DNA of 64,000 bases from an uncultured Desulfovibrionaceae bacterium (GCA_949299515.1 CASGAP010000012.1:124001-188000); one strand, 5' to 3'. Shown: positions 37,901 to 46,365, counted from the first letter of the stretch. The notes: generated from the letters alone by a model not told the origin. Translations and numbers: made by a program.

Positions 37901-37973
37901 AAAAATGGCAAGTTCTGAACTGAATACTTTTGAAATGGCAAGGGATTTAACCCGTTTTACAGGAAACAACTGA
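34929..37973 (+). CDS. large exported TPR-repeat protein
   Basis: 1014 residues. Signal peptide at 1-22 (KIKALLAALILFSAKTPFAYG), an N-terminal beta-rich region to about 120, a Gln/Pro/Thr/Glu-rich linker at about 140-340, then many TPR-like helical repeats from about 355 to the end (LDRPQEARAYTDILYKNYP, EYSLASQYLQILIDNYPDNTYAK, EKDSAKKVLNQLYKDFPQHK). Probably a periplasmic or outer-membrane-facing scaffold; I do not recognise a specific family. Tight linkage to the upstream activator and downstream pth indicates one operon. Confidence 0.82.
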   Translation: MKIKALLAALILFSAKTPFAYGLSWSFSQDGNFDQIIVSSDGSNEKIETIRTDSNKILIQGKNFDSSLQLIKGNLITDVIPTEYGLTVILKDSEFGFLQNKDNNGNLIVGIYKDPLGSRWKPTAQRAEFNKEISVKEEKVQEKLEELKQKNQSAAASKNLRQSNEKSPTAQPVKTEQIQQSQLPQQTQSTQRAQQPIQKKLPPKRTLVAEAEQATPLIEQAQTIKQDETRPQQPQNNPIEFTPPSVSFKLNANPPSEAQIITEEQVETTKLQNEINSKTESIADDTTELLKEVEENLPVVIDDSKHDTIIPKTPEEAGMAEPAQKEEEPDPDAPPVGEIIYVDEEGNPVPAPLDIPATIQKMRKAYNLGIYETVFEEANKLKSLNLPKNLLEEVYYDRAKAFFVINSANLANVGEAFISIAHEALNISSESTRKPEVLANLTVTYLALDRPQEARAYTDILYKNYPYSVDTPNAILLLSDYYLKHNEYSLASQYLQILIDNYPDNTYAKNAALLQIKALYKLGNLDRTLAMINFTDRRWPKVYLESSDYLVIKAHIFEERNMKKEAVQTYWQIFNLDPKAENAGDILFKIANLYFDMGEKDSAKKVLNQLYKDFPQHKSAPKALLYVGENGRYDNSLSLDETIQIFSEPNPEYPATYYNKIIKEYPDSKEAVLAKLRLAVQRYIEKEYLDSARMAQNLFRENIDKTESDNAQQLLYRAFDPILQLSLSEQNTERTLQLWEEFPAVHTYYEPITTDLRMAMARAYLNRSDTQKAEKLLSYFLDTVPATDKQYQEGLYAYDIFLAHAINKQDWDKVLDINQKVDSWTLPAEKELNKKYTTALAAENLGLDARALPIWQELAVNEAIPLYQRAYAQYFIARDAEKKQNLRGAYQANLDTLAMFEDLRTMQSPYASTERERESIAALMDITEIAGRYTESMQWLNRYRNYVSEKSADYAGLQLREARLHRKMGDTTRWRSILESIREREPESIYGKMASSELNTFEMARDLTRFTGNN

Positions 37974-37974
37974 T

Positions 37975-38568
37975 ATGGAAATCGGCGGAGCGTTAATAGG
38001 TCTCGGCAACCCCGGCATACAATATGCGGCAACCCGGCATAATTTGGGTTTTTTAACCTTGGAAGCATTTTTAAAAACTATGTCCAAAGAATACAGAATC
38101 GATCAAATTTCCGCTTCCAAATTCAACGGCATAAGCTTTAAGCTTGCCTACAAAAACTGTGACTGGATTTGCGCTTTTCCGCAAACCTTTATGAATTTAA
38201 GCGGTGACTGTGTACAGCCACTTTTGGCATGGTATAAAATAGCCCCTGAAAATCTTTTTGTTATTCATGACGAACTGGATTTAACACCGGGCAGAATACA
38301 GCTTAAAAAAGGCGGCGGCAATGCAGGTCATAACGGATTAAAATCCATAAGCCAGCGCCTCGGCACGCAGGACTATTACCGGCTGCGCATGGGCATTGGC
38401 CGTCCCAAAGATTCCGCACAGGTAAGTTCCTATGTGCTCGGAGGCTTCGGACAGGACAAGGAAGCTATAGAACAGGCTATCGAACATGGGGTTCAGGCCA
38501 TAAAAACTATTCTTGAACTCGGCCCCGCAAAAGCAATGAATACAATTAACGCAAAGAAAAAAGATTAA
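37975..38568 (+). CDS. pth: peptidyl-tRNA hydrolase
   Basis: Releases peptides from prematurely dropped peptidyl-t[20 protein letters not shown] contains Asn12 and catalytic His22; [35 protein letters not shown] and RMGIGRP follow as in the family. 197 residues is normal. The ATG lies 1 nt after the stop of the TPR gene, with AGGAA inside that gene. Confidence 0.97.
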   Translation: MEIGGALIGLGNPGIQYAATRHNLGFLTLEAFLKTMSKEYRIDQISASKFNGISFKLAYKNCDWICAFPQTFMNLSGDCVQPLLAWYKIAPENLFVIHDELDLTPGRIQLKKGGGNAGHNGLKSISQRLGTQDYYRLRMGIGRPKDSAQVSSYVLGGFGQDKEAIEQAIEHGVQAIKTILELGPAKAMNTINAKKKD

Positions 38569-38678
38569 TCTTGCCAAAGCAAAAAAAAATCGCTATAAGG
38601 CAAACACACTGTTCTTATTTTATTCCTTTTTTTCCCCTTACATATTACAAGATTACACCTTTAACGGACGGATATTAT

Positions 38679-40268
38679 ATGTCTGAAACTGTTGCAAAAA
38701 CAAGAAAAAGAAAGATTGTTGCCGAAAAAACCGCGGAAGAAAAAACCGAAGAAAAAGCCGTAAAATGCACACGCGGAAGAAAGCCCAAAAAAGCAGCCGA
38801 AAATGAAACCCAACAGCAAATGCTTTCAGCCGAAACGGAACCGGTTTTAGAGCAAATACTGCCTTCCGATTCAGAACTTCTTGATACATCTTCTTATTCT
38901 TTAAACAGCGAAACGGTTTCCCCAAAATATCATAAACGCAAATTCTCCTCCGGCAAAAAATCCGCTACGCAGGTTCAGGAACAGACGGAAGAACAGACTG
39001 CACAGGCAGAAGCCTTTTTAAGTCTTTCCGAGCTGAAAACCCGCAGCATGAACGAACTTATGGATTTAGCCGAAAAATATCAGCTGGACAATGCCAGCAG
39101 TATGCGCAAACAAGAACTTATTTTTGCCCTGCTGCAGTCCTGCGTTTCCCTAAACGGAACCATCATTGCAGACGGTGTTTTGGAAATTCTGCCTGACGGT
39201 TACGGCTTTTTGCGTTCTCCGCTCAGCAGCTATATGCCCGGTGCCGACGATGTATATGTTTCTCCGTCCCAAATCCGACGCTATCATTTAAGAAAAGGCG
39301 ACATCGTCAAAGGCCAGATCCGCCCCCCGAAAGAAGGAGAACGCTATTTTGCTTTGGTAAAAGTCAATGAAGTAGGATTTGAACCGCCTGAAAACGCCAA
39401 GCATTTAGTTCTTTTTGACAACTTAACCCCGATTTTCCCGGATCAGCAGCTTTGCATCGAAACCGATGAAAAAAATTTGTCCGGCAGGGTTATCGACATG
39501 ATGTCTCCCATAGGACGAGGCCAGCGCGGTCTTATCGTTGCACCGCCGCGTACGGGCAAAACAACGCTGCTGCAAAACATAGCCAATGCTATCAGCGCCA
39601 AATATCCCGATGTCTATTTAATCGTTCTGCTCATTGACGAACGTCCCGAAGAAGTTACGGATATGGAACGGACAGTCAAAAATGCGGAAGTGATCAGCTC
39701 CACGTTTGACGAACCGCCGCAACGCCATGTTCAAGTCTGCGAAATGGTTTTGGAAAAAGCAAAACGGCTTGTGGAACGAAAAAGAGATGTCGTTATTCTG
39801 CTTGATTCCATTACCCGCTTGGGCAGAGCCTATAACGCAGTTACCCCGTCTTCCGGCAAAGTTCTTTCCGGCGGCTTGGACGCCAATGCCCTGCAGCGGC
39901 CGAAACGTTTCTTCGGCGCAGCCAGAAATATAGAAGGCGGCGGCAGCCTGACCATTATCGCTTCAGCCTTAATCGACACGGGCTCCAGAATGGACGAAGT
40001 TATTTTCGAAGAATTTAAAGGCACCGGCAACATGGATCTGTACCTTGACAGACATTTGGCCGAAAAACGAGTCTTTCCCGCCATTGACATCAACAAAACA
40101 GGCACCCGCAAAGAAGATCTGCTCCTTTCTGAAGAAAATCTTAACAGAATATGGATTCTGCGCAAAATCCTCGCTCCCATGTCCCCCATCGACAGTATGG
40201 AATTTTTGCTGGATAAAATGCGCGGCACCAAAAACAATAAAGAATTTTTAAACGGCATGAGCAAATAA
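38679..40268 (+). CDS. rho: transcription termination factor Rho
   Basis: Hexameric RNA helicase ending untranslated transcripts. The 529-residue form starting [12 protein letters not shown] is chosen over a frame opening 36 codons earlier because the earlier start lacks a ribosome site (GGACGGAT precedes the chosen ATG). It carries a 100-residue Lys/Glu/Ala-rich N-terminal insert, then the Rho N domain, the cold-shock RNA-binding domain ([16 protein letters not shown]), Walker A APPRTGKT at about 288-295, and the ATPase/helicase core to [22 protein letters not shown]. Confidence 0.96.
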   Translation: MSETVAKTRKRKIVAEKTAEEKTEEKAVKCTRGRKPKKAAENETQQQMLSAETEPVLEQILPSDSELLDTSSYSLNSETVSPKYHKRKFSSGKKSATQVQEQTEEQTAQAEAFLSLSELKTRSMNELMDLAEKYQLDNASSMRKQELIFALLQSCVSLNGTIIADGVLEILPDGYGFLRSPLSSYMPGADDVYVSPSQIRRYHLRKGDIVKGQIRPPKEGERYFALVKVNEVGFEPPENAKHLVLFDNLTPIFPDQQLCIETDEKNLSGRVIDMMSPIGRGQRGLIVAPPRTGKTTLLQNIANAISAKYPDVYLIVLLIDERPEEVTDMERTVKNAEVISSTFDEPPQRHVQVCEMVLEKAKRLVERKRDVVILLDSITRLGRAYNAVTPSSGKVLSGGLDANALQRPKRFFGAARNIEGGGSLTIIASALIDTGSRMDEVIFEEFKGTGNMDLYLDRHLAEKRVFPAIDINKTGTRKEDLLLSEENLNRIWILRKILAPMSPIDSMEFLLDKMRGTKNNKEFLNGMSK

Positions 40269-40275
40269 CCAAACT

Positions 40276-41427
40276 ATGGACAATACCCCAAATGACAATC
40301 AAGAGCAGAATAAGGAAAAATTGGAAAATATTTCCGATAGTTCCGAAGAACTGCAATTGGAACAAACCGGAAAAGCAAAAAAGATTGTATCCAAAATAAA
40401 AAAAAGCCTGTCAGCACTTTTGGGCAAACTGGCTTTTTTGAAAAAAAAACGCTTTTGGATTCCGCTGCTTATTTTCCATATTGTCCTTTTTAGCGGCACA
40501 GCCTATTACGCGCATTATGAACTGACAAAAGTCCATAAACCCGGCTATGTTTTGGCTTCCTTGCAAAAATCATTGGCAGTCAAAGACCCTGTTTTGTTTA
40601 ATAGCATAATTAATATAAATGAATTTTCTGAAAATTTTATTGCTGATCTGGTTAATTCCGTGCCTAAATATAAATATGTCTGTATGCGTATGGGGGAAAT
40701 TCCGTCCACCAATACAATACGCGACAATATTTCCTTTTTGCTTCTGGATATTTTAAAAGGCAATGATTATATCAGTGAATTCAACACTAAAACAGGTTTT
40801 ATTCCCAAAAATATCAGTCAGCTGCTCACAGATGCTCCGCTGCATATCATTCCTTCGGAAAATTCCGATCAATACATTATCGAAACAACCGTATATGACC
40901 CGTTTTGGGAAAACATTCCTGTCAAACTGCAGGCCGTCAGCACCGAAAACGGTATAAAAATCAATAAGCTTGCAAATTTAAATGAAATTTTGCAAACCTA
41001 CAACAATAAACTTGCAAAGCGCTATCAGCAGGAAGAAAACTTTCAGCATATCGAAACAAAGCAGGAACTATATAAAATTACCCAATATTTACCAAACTCC
41101 TCTTGCAGTACGCAACTTGGATATGTTAATAAAAAACATATTCTCTTCATTGACTACAAAGCCGATGCAAATTATAAAGATTCCAATATAATTTCGTTTG
41201 CGGCCCAAATTACGATTACCAATGAAGAAGGGCTGCACATAGCCGAAGAAACCCTAAAAAGCAATAAACTTTTTATTCCGAAACACGTTATTCAAACTTC
41301 CTGGCGGCTGCCCATTGACGATAACCAGTTTGAAATGCTGAAAGCAAGCAAAAAAATTCTCTGTGAAGTTACCCCTGTCATGGTGAATGCGGAAAACGGA
41401 GACTACTTTGACATACGAAAAAAATAA
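40276..41427 (+). CDS. single-pass membrane protein of unknown function
   Basis: 383 residues: acidic cytoplasmic head (1-30), basic segment KKIVSKIKKSLSALLGKL, one membrane helix near 62-78 (FWIPLLIFHIVLFSGTAYY), then a large, probably periplasmic domain with no recognised motif. Starts 7 nt after rho, so it likely ends that operon. AT-richer than rho. I do not recognise the family. Confidence 0.78.
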   Translation: MDNTPNDNQEQNKEKLENISDSSEELQLEQTGKAKKIVSKIKKSLSALLGKLAFLKKKRFWIPLLIFHIVLFSGTAYYAHYELTKVHKPGYVLASLQKSLAVKDPVLFNSIININEFSENFIADLVNSVPKYKYVCMRMGEIPSTNTIRDNISFLLLDILKGNDYISEFNTKTGFIPKNISQLLTDAPLHIIPSENSDQYIIETTVYDPFWENIPVKLQAVSTENGIKINKLANLNEILQTYNNKLAKRYQQEENFQHIETKQELYKITQYLPNSSCSTQLGYVNKKHILFIDYKADANYKDSNIISFAAQITITNEEGLHIAEETLKSNKLFIPKHVIQTSWRLPIDDNQFEMLKASKKILCEVTPVMVNAENGDYFDIRKK

Positions 41428-41428
41428 A

Positions 41429-41457
41429 TTGAAACTTTAAAAGTTTAACCTTATACT
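41429..41457 (+). promoter_or_regulatory. promoter of pgl
   Basis: TTGAAA (41429-41434), 17-nt spacer, TATACT (41452-41457); AAGGAG precedes the ATG at 41486. Confidence 0.75.
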
Positions 41458-41485
41458 AGCATATGATTTTTTCTAAGGAGTATAT

Positions 41486-42229
41486 ATGTCACGCTCAATT
41501 CACCTAACACTCCATATTCACAAAGACCCTGCTGCCATGGCAGAACGCGTCGCACACCATTTGGTGCAAATCTGTGAAGAAGCCATTGAAGAAAGAGGCG
41601 TATTTACCTTAGCCCTTTCCGGCGGCACCACCCCTATTCCGCTTTTCCGTCTGCTGGCAGAAGATGACTGGGCTGAACGTCTGCCTTGGGAAAAAATCAT
41701 GATATACTGGGGAGACGAATACTGCGTTCACCCCGACGACCCAAGAAGCAATTACGGCATTGCAAGGCGTGAACTGCTTTCAAAAGTACCCGCTACCCGC
41801 TTTTACAGAATGAAAGGCGAAGGCAATCCGGTCGAATCCGCCCTTGCTTATGAAAATCTGATTAAAGAACATTTCCGTCTTGCTCCCGGCGAATTTCCGA
41901 AATTTGACTGTATCCTGCTCGGACTCGGCGACGACGGACACACAGCTTCCCTTTTCCCAGGCGAATACGCCATGCAGGAAAAAGAACGCATCGTTATTGA
42001 TCAGTACGTGCGCAGCAGAAATGCCGACAGAATGACCCTTACGCTGCCTGTACTCAACAATGCCCGCTGCTGTCTGTTTATGGTTACCGGCAAAGAAAAA
42101 CACAATGCGCTCAGCAAATCGCTCAACCTGCTCAGCGAACCGGAACTTCCGGCACAGCTTGTACGTCCGAGCGGCGGCGAACTGCTGTGGGTTGTGGACG
42201 AAAGCGCAGCTCTTGGCATTGACAGATAA
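41486..42229 (+). CDS. pgl: 6-phosphogluconolactonase
   Basis: Hydrolyses 6-phosphogluconolactone in the oxidative pentose phosphate route. FTLALSGGTTPIPLFRLL, YWGDEYCVHPDDPRSNYGIARREL, FDCILLGLGDDGHTASLFPG and the PVLNNARCCLFMVTGKEKHNAL block are the DevB/SOL family signatures. 247 residues. No zwf or gnd gene is next to it; transcribed alone, NADPH supply being consistent with nadK elsewhere in the window. Confidence 0.93.
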   Translation: MSRSIHLTLHIHKDPAAMAERVAHHLVQICEEAIEERGVFTLALSGGTTPIPLFRLLAEDDWAERLPWEKIMIYWGDEYCVHPDDPRSNYGIARRELLSKVPATRFYRMKGEGNPVESALAYENLIKEHFRLAPGEFPKFDCILLGLGDDGHTASLFPGEYAMQEKERIVIDQYVRSRNADRMTLTLPVLNNARCCLFMVTGKEKHNALSKSLNLLSEPELPAQLVRPSGGELLWVVDESAALGIDR

Positions 42230-42249
42230 CATTGCAACATACATTTTTA

Positions 42250-42440
42250 TTATTTTCCGGGGGAAATAATTGCGTTGCTGTCCATTTGCGTAAGCTTCGC
42301 AAGCGCACTGACGCAAATCGCTTGTCGCCCTTTGGGTGGCTCCCCTGCCCCCTCATTATATCTCATTCATGGAGCTTTGCCGAACTTTTTGGCTTAAGCT
42401 CCGCAAATAAAGCGGACAAGGATAACAGAAAAATTCTTTT
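42250..42440. repeat. structured intergenic repeat, copy 2 (long form)
   Basis: Aligns with the element near 62080 over about 175 bases and with its shortened relative near 972. Contains CCGGGGGAAATAATTGCGTTGC, a hairpin with arms ATTTGCGT and ACGCAAAT (42284-42318), a small CGCCC-TTT-GGGTG hairpin, then TCCCC and a diverged distal hairpin (GGAGCTTTGCCGAA with the TTGGCTTAAGCTCC arm). It fills most of the 373-base gap between convergent pgl and pyrG; the rest of the gap holds two terminators. Confidence 0.75.
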
Positions 42441-42502
42441 TCTCAATAAAATAAATTGGTAAACTAAATTATTTTATTGTCGGAAAAATATTCCAAAATA
42501 CC

Positions 42503-42532
42503 AGCCCTGCGGAAAATCCGCAGGGCTTTTTT
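42503..42532 (+). terminator. terminator for pgl
   Basis: AGCCCTGCGGA-AAA-TCCGCAGGGCT stem (42503-42527) followed by TTTTTT; more than 270 nt after the pgl stop, beyond the repeat, so the repeat would be transcribed as the pgl 3' region. Confidence 0.85.
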
Positions 42533-42547
42533 GTCGCTTCAGCACAC

Positions 42548-42577
42548 AAAAAAATCCCGTCCGAAAGAACGGGATTT
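42548..42577 (-). terminator. terminator for pyrG
   Basis: AAATCCCGT (42552-42560) pairs with ACGGGATTT (42569-42577); on the minus strand it is followed by TTTTTTTG. It lies 26 nt past the pyrG stop. Confidence 0.82.
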
Positions 42578-42602
42578 AACAGCATTTATTTCCGAAATAT
42601 TA

Positions 42603-44249
42603 TTATTTATTTTTCAATGAAGCCGCAATAAATTCCCTGAACAGCGGATGTGCCTGCATGGGATTGGATTTAAATTCCGGGTGAAACTGACAGCCCACAA
42701 ACCACGGGTGATCTTTGATTTCCACAATTTCCATAAGTTCGTTGTCAGGAGAAGTTCCGCTGAAAACAAGGCCTTTTTCTTCAAGCAGGTCTTTAAATTT
42801 ATTGTTGAATTCGTAACGATGACGGTGACGTTCAAAAATCTCTGCGCTTTTATAGGCTTCGTATGCTTTTGTTCCTTCTTTGAGCACACAGGGATATGCC
42901 CCAAGACGCATGGTTCCGCCCTTGTCACTGCTGCAGTCGCGGACTTCGCGCTTATTGGTGCGGAAGTCAAACCATTCCTTAATCAAATAAATAACGTTGT
43001 TTTTGCAGTCCGGCACAAATTCTTCGGAATTTGCATCTTCAAGCCCTGCCATATGACGTGCAAATTCCATGACAGCGCACTGCATACCGAGACAAATACC
43101 GAAGAAAGGCACGTTATTTTCACGGGCATAGCGGATAGCTTCGATTTTTCCTTCTACACCGCGGTATCCGAATCCGCCGGGAACCAAAACCCCATGACAG
43201 TCGGCAAGCATGGATTTAACATTGTCCTTGGTTATTTCTTCTGAATTTACATATTTAAGCTGTACAGTGGCAAAGTTGGCAACCCCTGCGTGAATAAGCG
43301 CCTCATGCAAACTTTTATAGGCTTCTTTAAGATCAACATATTTTCCGACAATAGCGATTGTGACGGAATCTTTCGGATTATTGAAATCAGCAATGAGTTT
43401 GCGCCAGGAATCAAGTTTTGCGTTGCCGGCATTGAGCTGCAGCATGATAACAACTTTCTGGTCAAAGCCTTCTTCATAAAATTTTAAAGGCACTTCATAC
43501 ACATTTTTCACGTCAACGGAAGTGAAAACAGCACCTTCCTCCACGTTGCAGAACAGCGAAATTTTGCGTTTCAGCTCTGTAGGTATGGTTTCTTCGCAGC
43601 GGCAAAGGATAATATCGGGCTGAACGCCGATAGACAGCAGTTCCTTAACGCTGTGCTGTGTCGGCTTTGTTTTGTATTCCCCGGCAGCCCTAAGGTACGG
43701 AACCAGCGTAAGATGTATGTTCAGGCAATTTTCCCTGCCAAGCTCGGAACGCAGCTGACGCATGGCTTCCAAAAAAGGCAGACTTTCAATATCGCCCACA
43801 GTGCCGCCAATTTCAATAATCGCAACATCGGGAGCTTCATCGGCACTGACATCGGCGGCAAGACTCAGCATACAGCGCTTGATCTCATCGGTAATATGCG
43901 GAATAACCTGCACAGTACCGCCAAGATAATCACCGCGGCGTTCTTTATTGATAACGGTATAATACACTTTACCGGCGGACGTACTGTTCCGTTTGGACAA
44001 AGAAACGCCGAGATACCGTTCATAATGTCCCAAATCAAGGTCGGTTTCCGCACCGTCGTCGGTAACGTACACTTCTCCGTGCTGAAACGGATTCATGGTT
44101 CCAGGGTCTACGTTGATATACGGATCAAGTTTTTGAATGGTAACTTTCAGCCCTCTGGATTTCAGCAAGGCACCCAAAGAAGCTGCAGCAAGCCCTTTTC
44201 CCAATGAAGATAAAACACCGCCTGTTACAAAAATAAACTTGGTTTTCAT
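42603..44249 (-). CDS. pyrG: CTP synthase
   Basis: Makes CTP from UTP, ATP and glutamine. N-terminal synthetase domain with [20 protein letters not shown], the [39 protein letters not shown] block, and [18 protein letters not shown]; glutaminase domain with GICLGMQ (nucleophile Cys386) and the C-terminal QFHPEF. 548 residues is standard. Single gene with its own promoter and terminator. Confidence 0.98.
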   Translation of the reverse strand: MKTKFIFVTGGVLSSLGKGLAAASLGALLKSRGLKVTIQKLDPYINVDPGTMNPFQHGEVYVTDDGAETDLDLGHYERYLGVSLSKRNSTSAGKVYYTVINKERRGDYLGGTVQVIPHITDEIKRCMLSLAADVSADEAPDVAIIEIGGTVGDIESLPFLEAMRQLRSELGRENCLNIHLTLVPYLRAAGEYKTKPTQHSVKELLSIGVQPDIILCRCEETIPTELKRKISLFCNVEEGAVFTSVDVKNVYEVPLKFYEEGFDQKVVIMLQLNAGNAKLDSWRKLIADFNNPKDSVTIAIVGKYVDLKEAYKSLHEALIHAGVANFATVQLKYVNSEEITKDNVKSMLADCHGVLVPGGFGYRGVEGKIEAIRYARENNVPFFGICLGMQCAVMEFARHMAGLEDANSEEFVPDCKNNVIYLIKEWFDFRTNKREVRDCSSDKGGTMRLGAYPCVLKEGTKAYEAYKSAEIFERHRHRYEFNNKFKDLLEEKGLVFSGTSPDNELMEIVEIKDHPWFVGCQFHPEFKSNPMQAHPLFREFIAASLKNK

Positions 44250-44291
44250 GAATGACCCCGATTATGTTGTTGCTCAGTTAATTACCGGTAA

Positions 44292-44320
44292 ATAGTAACA
44301 AAAAATTTTATGTTTGTCAC
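44292..44320 (-). promoter_or_regulatory. promoter of pyrG
   Basis: Minus strand GTGACA (44315-44320), 17-nt spacer, TACTAT (44292-44297), about 42 nt upstream of the pyrG ATG. Confidence 0.5.
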
Positions 44321-44323
44321 GCA

Positions 44324-44352
44324 TTGACCTTTAATTATTTCGCTACTATACT
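44324..44352 (+). promoter_or_regulatory. promoter of the PurQ-type gene
   Basis: TTGACC (44324-44329), 17-nt spacer, TATACT (44347-44352). It gives an AT-rich leader of about 84 nt before the ATG at 44443. The promoter lies back to back with that of pyrG. Confidence 0.7.
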
Positions 44353-44442
44353 ATATTTTCAAAAGATTGAAAGAAATATTTTTTTTCTAAAAAACATAAA
44401 TTAAAACAAATATTTTTATAAAAAAATATAAATGGAGTCAAC

Positions 44443-45258
44443 ATGGCAACTGTAAAAGCTCTTGTTTTAACTGGATACGGCACAAACTCCCATAAAGAAA
44501 CTGCCTATGCAATCCGTCAGGCAGGTGCCGACGAGGCAGATATTGTGCATTTTTCCGATATTGTATCCGGAGCGGTAAAATTAAATGCATATCAATTTTT
44601 GCTTTTTCCCGGCGGCTTCCTTGACGGAGATGATTTAGGCGCCGCCCATGCCGCCGCTCAGCGCTGGCTCCATTTAAAAGACAGCGAAGAAAAACCGCTG
44701 CTTGACCACTTAAACAAATTTCTTGATAACGGCAAACTTATCATGGGCATCTGCAACGGTTTCCAGCTTCTGGTAAAACTCGGCATTCTGCCCAGTCTCG
44801 ACGGCAAACGCTTTGAACGCCAAGTATCCCTGACCCATAATCTTTCAGCACGCTACGAAGACAGATGGGTACAGCTCAAAGCCAACAAAAACAGTCCCTG
44901 CATTTTTACCCAAGGCATTGAATATCTGCAGGTTCCGGTACGCCACGGCGAAGGCAGAATAGTAACCCCGGACGAAGCAACGCTGAACAGACTCGAACAG
45001 GAAAATCTTATCTGCCTGCAGTATACTGATCCAAGAACCGGTGAAGCTACTCAGGAATATCCTTATAATCCAAACGGTTCTCCCAAAGCCATAGCCGGAC
45101 TTACCGACCCGACAGGACACGTACTTGGTCTTATGCCCCACCCGGAAGCCTTTAACCACCCCACAAACCACCCGCATTGGACAAACAGCACAGACGAAAA
45201 AACCAAAACTTTAGGCACGGTTATTTTTGAAAATGCCGTACGCTATCTGAAAGGCTGA
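44443..45258 (+). CDS. purQ: phosphoribosylformylglycinamidine synthase, glutaminase subunit (PurQ type)
   Basis: Class I glutaminase supplying ammonia for FGAM synthesis in purine biosynthesis. ALVLTGYGTNSHKETAYA at the N-terminus, FPGGFLDGDDLGAA, MGICNGFQLLVKLGILP with nucleophile Cys104, VRHGEGR, and GLMPHPEAFNHPTNHPHW. At 271 residues it resembles the glutaminase end of large PurL rather than short PurQ. The synthetase subunit is not nearby; purM lies at 55630. Ribosome site TGGAG precedes the ATG. Confidence 0.9.
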   Translation: MATVKALVLTGYGTNSHKETAYAIRQAGADEADIVHFSDIVSGAVKLNAYQFLLFPGGFLDGDDLGAAHAAAQRWLHLKDSEEKPLLDHLNKFLDNGKLIMGICNGFQLLVKLGILPSLDGKRFERQVSLTHNLSARYEDRWVQLKANKNSPCIFTQGIEYLQVPVRHGEGRIVTPDEATLNRLEQENLICLQYTDPRTGEATQEYPYNPNGSPKAIAGLTDPTGHVLGLMPHPEAFNHPTNHPHWTNSTDEKTKTLGTVIFENAVRYLKG

Positions 45259-45271
45259 AAAAACTTCAAAA

Positions 45272-45316
45272 ATACAAATAAAGACCATTGAGTTAATCTA
45301 TGGTCTTTATTTGTAT
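45272..45316. terminator. bidirectional terminator between purQ and the glycosyltransferase locus
   Basis: A 17-bp perfect inverted repeat (45272-45288 with 45300-45316; core AAAGACCAT/ATGGTCTTT) with an 11-nt loop and AT-rich outer arms that supply the T runs in both directions. Confidence 0.8.
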
Positions 45317-45356
45317 GCAATGAAAAAAAGTAACATTTGCTTATATGTTTTATATA

Positions 45357-45794
45357 TTAAGATTGTCCGACAGCAGAATATTTGCAGACAATGTTTTTAT
45401 AAGTAAAATAATTTATTAGTTTCAAATGTTTTGTTACGTGCCCTTTAGAGATTAAAAACTCTCGAATCTCAGATGAATATTGATTAAAATAGTTTTTACG
45501 CAATGTTCCGGATTCAAGATCGTCAACAATATCATAACCGCCGTTATTTTTTAATAAAAATTTATTGCTCTCTTTCCATCTTATTGCTTTTTTTTCTGTT
45601 TCTTTATAATCCCGAACATTAAAATGATATAAAGTGATTTTATCTAAAGAAACATTCAATCTATGTCTCATTTTAACACTGTGATTTCCGCCGCGGACTT
45701 TTAAATACCCTTTTGCTTTGTGAATTGCTTTAGGACATTCCATTCCACAGGCAATAGGAGGCAAATTTAATTTGTTATATATATATATATTCAA
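45357..45794 (-). CDS. C-terminal fragment of interrupted glycosyltransferase family 2 protein
   Basis: 145-codon frame (TTG at 45794) that continues the gene at 45775-46338 in another frame. It carries VRGGNHSVKMRHRLNV, YHFNVRDYKETEKKAIRW, the C-terminal block seen in Glyco_tranf_2_4-type transferases. It has no convincing ribosome site; its first codons are the TA tract itself. It is best read as the downstream half of one gene of about 327 codons, separated by the tract length. Very AT-rich compared with both neighbours. Confidence 0.7.
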   Translation of the reverse strand: MNIYIYNKLNLPPIACGMECPKAIHKAKGYLKVRGGNHSVKMRHRLNVSLDKITLYHFNVRDYKETEKKAIRWKESNKFLLKNNGGYDIVDDLESGTLRKNYFNQYSSEIREFLISKGHVTKHLKLINYFTYKNIVCKYSAVGQS

Positions 45795-46338
45795 AAGAAC
45801 TTATCGGATTTGTTACCCAATAGGGAGTCATAAAAAAGTCTGAAACTAAATCATCACATGGAAAAGAATAAACAGACGGAATTGTGACACAATTTACCTT
45901 CTTTGGCAAATTTAATAAAGTTTTCTTTAAATTTAAATCATGAGAAAAATAAAACTCATCACTATCAGAATTTATAATCCAATAAGCTTTATACTTTCTT
46001 TTTGCCAACAGTATCATTTCATGAACAAATTTTTTCTGATTCCATTCTTTTGTATTTTTTACTATAATTTCAATCGGATAACCTTCCTGCTTTAACTTAT
46101 TTATAATTTCACCTGTTCTATCCGTACAATTATGAAGCATAACAATCAATACATCAATTCCCATTGAAAAATGAAATCTAACAAAGCGTTCTATCAATAC
46201 TTCATCATCTTTTACCAATAATGTCATTACCAATTTTTTAGAAGAATTGGAACATAAATATTGTTTAAATTCACGTCTGGCTCTTTGAGAAAAAACCGAA
46301 CGAAACAAAAGCGTAAAATAATCTTTAGAAAATTTCAT
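45775..46338 (-). CDS. N-terminal part of glycosyltransferase family 2 protein, stopped at a (TA)7 tract
   Basis: 187 residues: VMTLLVKDDEVLIERFVRFHF, GIDVLIVMLHNCTDRTGEII and NSDSDEFYF form the GT-A fold with its D-x-D type motif (Glyco_tranf_2_4-like). The frame ends SSFEYIYI followed by a TAA made by the last TA of the repeat plus the next A. Eight or five TA units instead of seven would join it to the downstream frame (NKLNLPP...) and give a normal-length enzyme. AAGGAAAG lies 8 nt before the ATG. Likely modifies a surface glycan; acceptor unknown. Confidence 0.8.
   Translation of the reverse strand: MKFSKDYFTLLFRSVFSQRARREFKQYLCSNSSKKLVMTLLVKDDEVLIERFVRFHFSMGIDVLIVMLHNCTDRTGEIINKLKQEGYPIEIIVKNTKEWNQKKFVHEMILLAKRKYKAYWIINSDSDEFYFSHDLNLKKTLLNLPKKVNCVTIPSVYSFPCDDLVSDFFMTPYWVTNPISSFEYIYI
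45776..45789 (-). repeat. (TA)7 dinucleotide tract inside the glycosyltransferase gene
   Basis: Fourteen bases of pure TA repeat on the coding strand, between GAA (Glu183) and AAC. Unit number sets the reading frame: 7 gives a stop at once, 8 or 5 give the full-length protein, 6 gives a stop two codons after the tract. It is the only such tract I noticed inside a gene in this window. Confidence 0.85.
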
Positions 46339-46365
46339 TATTCTAACTTTCCTTAAGTAAAAATT

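Noticed and set aside
38571..38678. Upstream extension of rho
   Set aside because: No ribosome site, and the added residues do not resemble Rho; the ATG at 38679 has GGACGGAT upstream.
45357..45794. Reading the downstream glycosyltransferase frame as an independent small gene
   Set aside because: Its only start is a TTG inside the TA tract with no ribosome site, and it contains just the C-terminal block of the enzyme, so it is part of the upstream gene.
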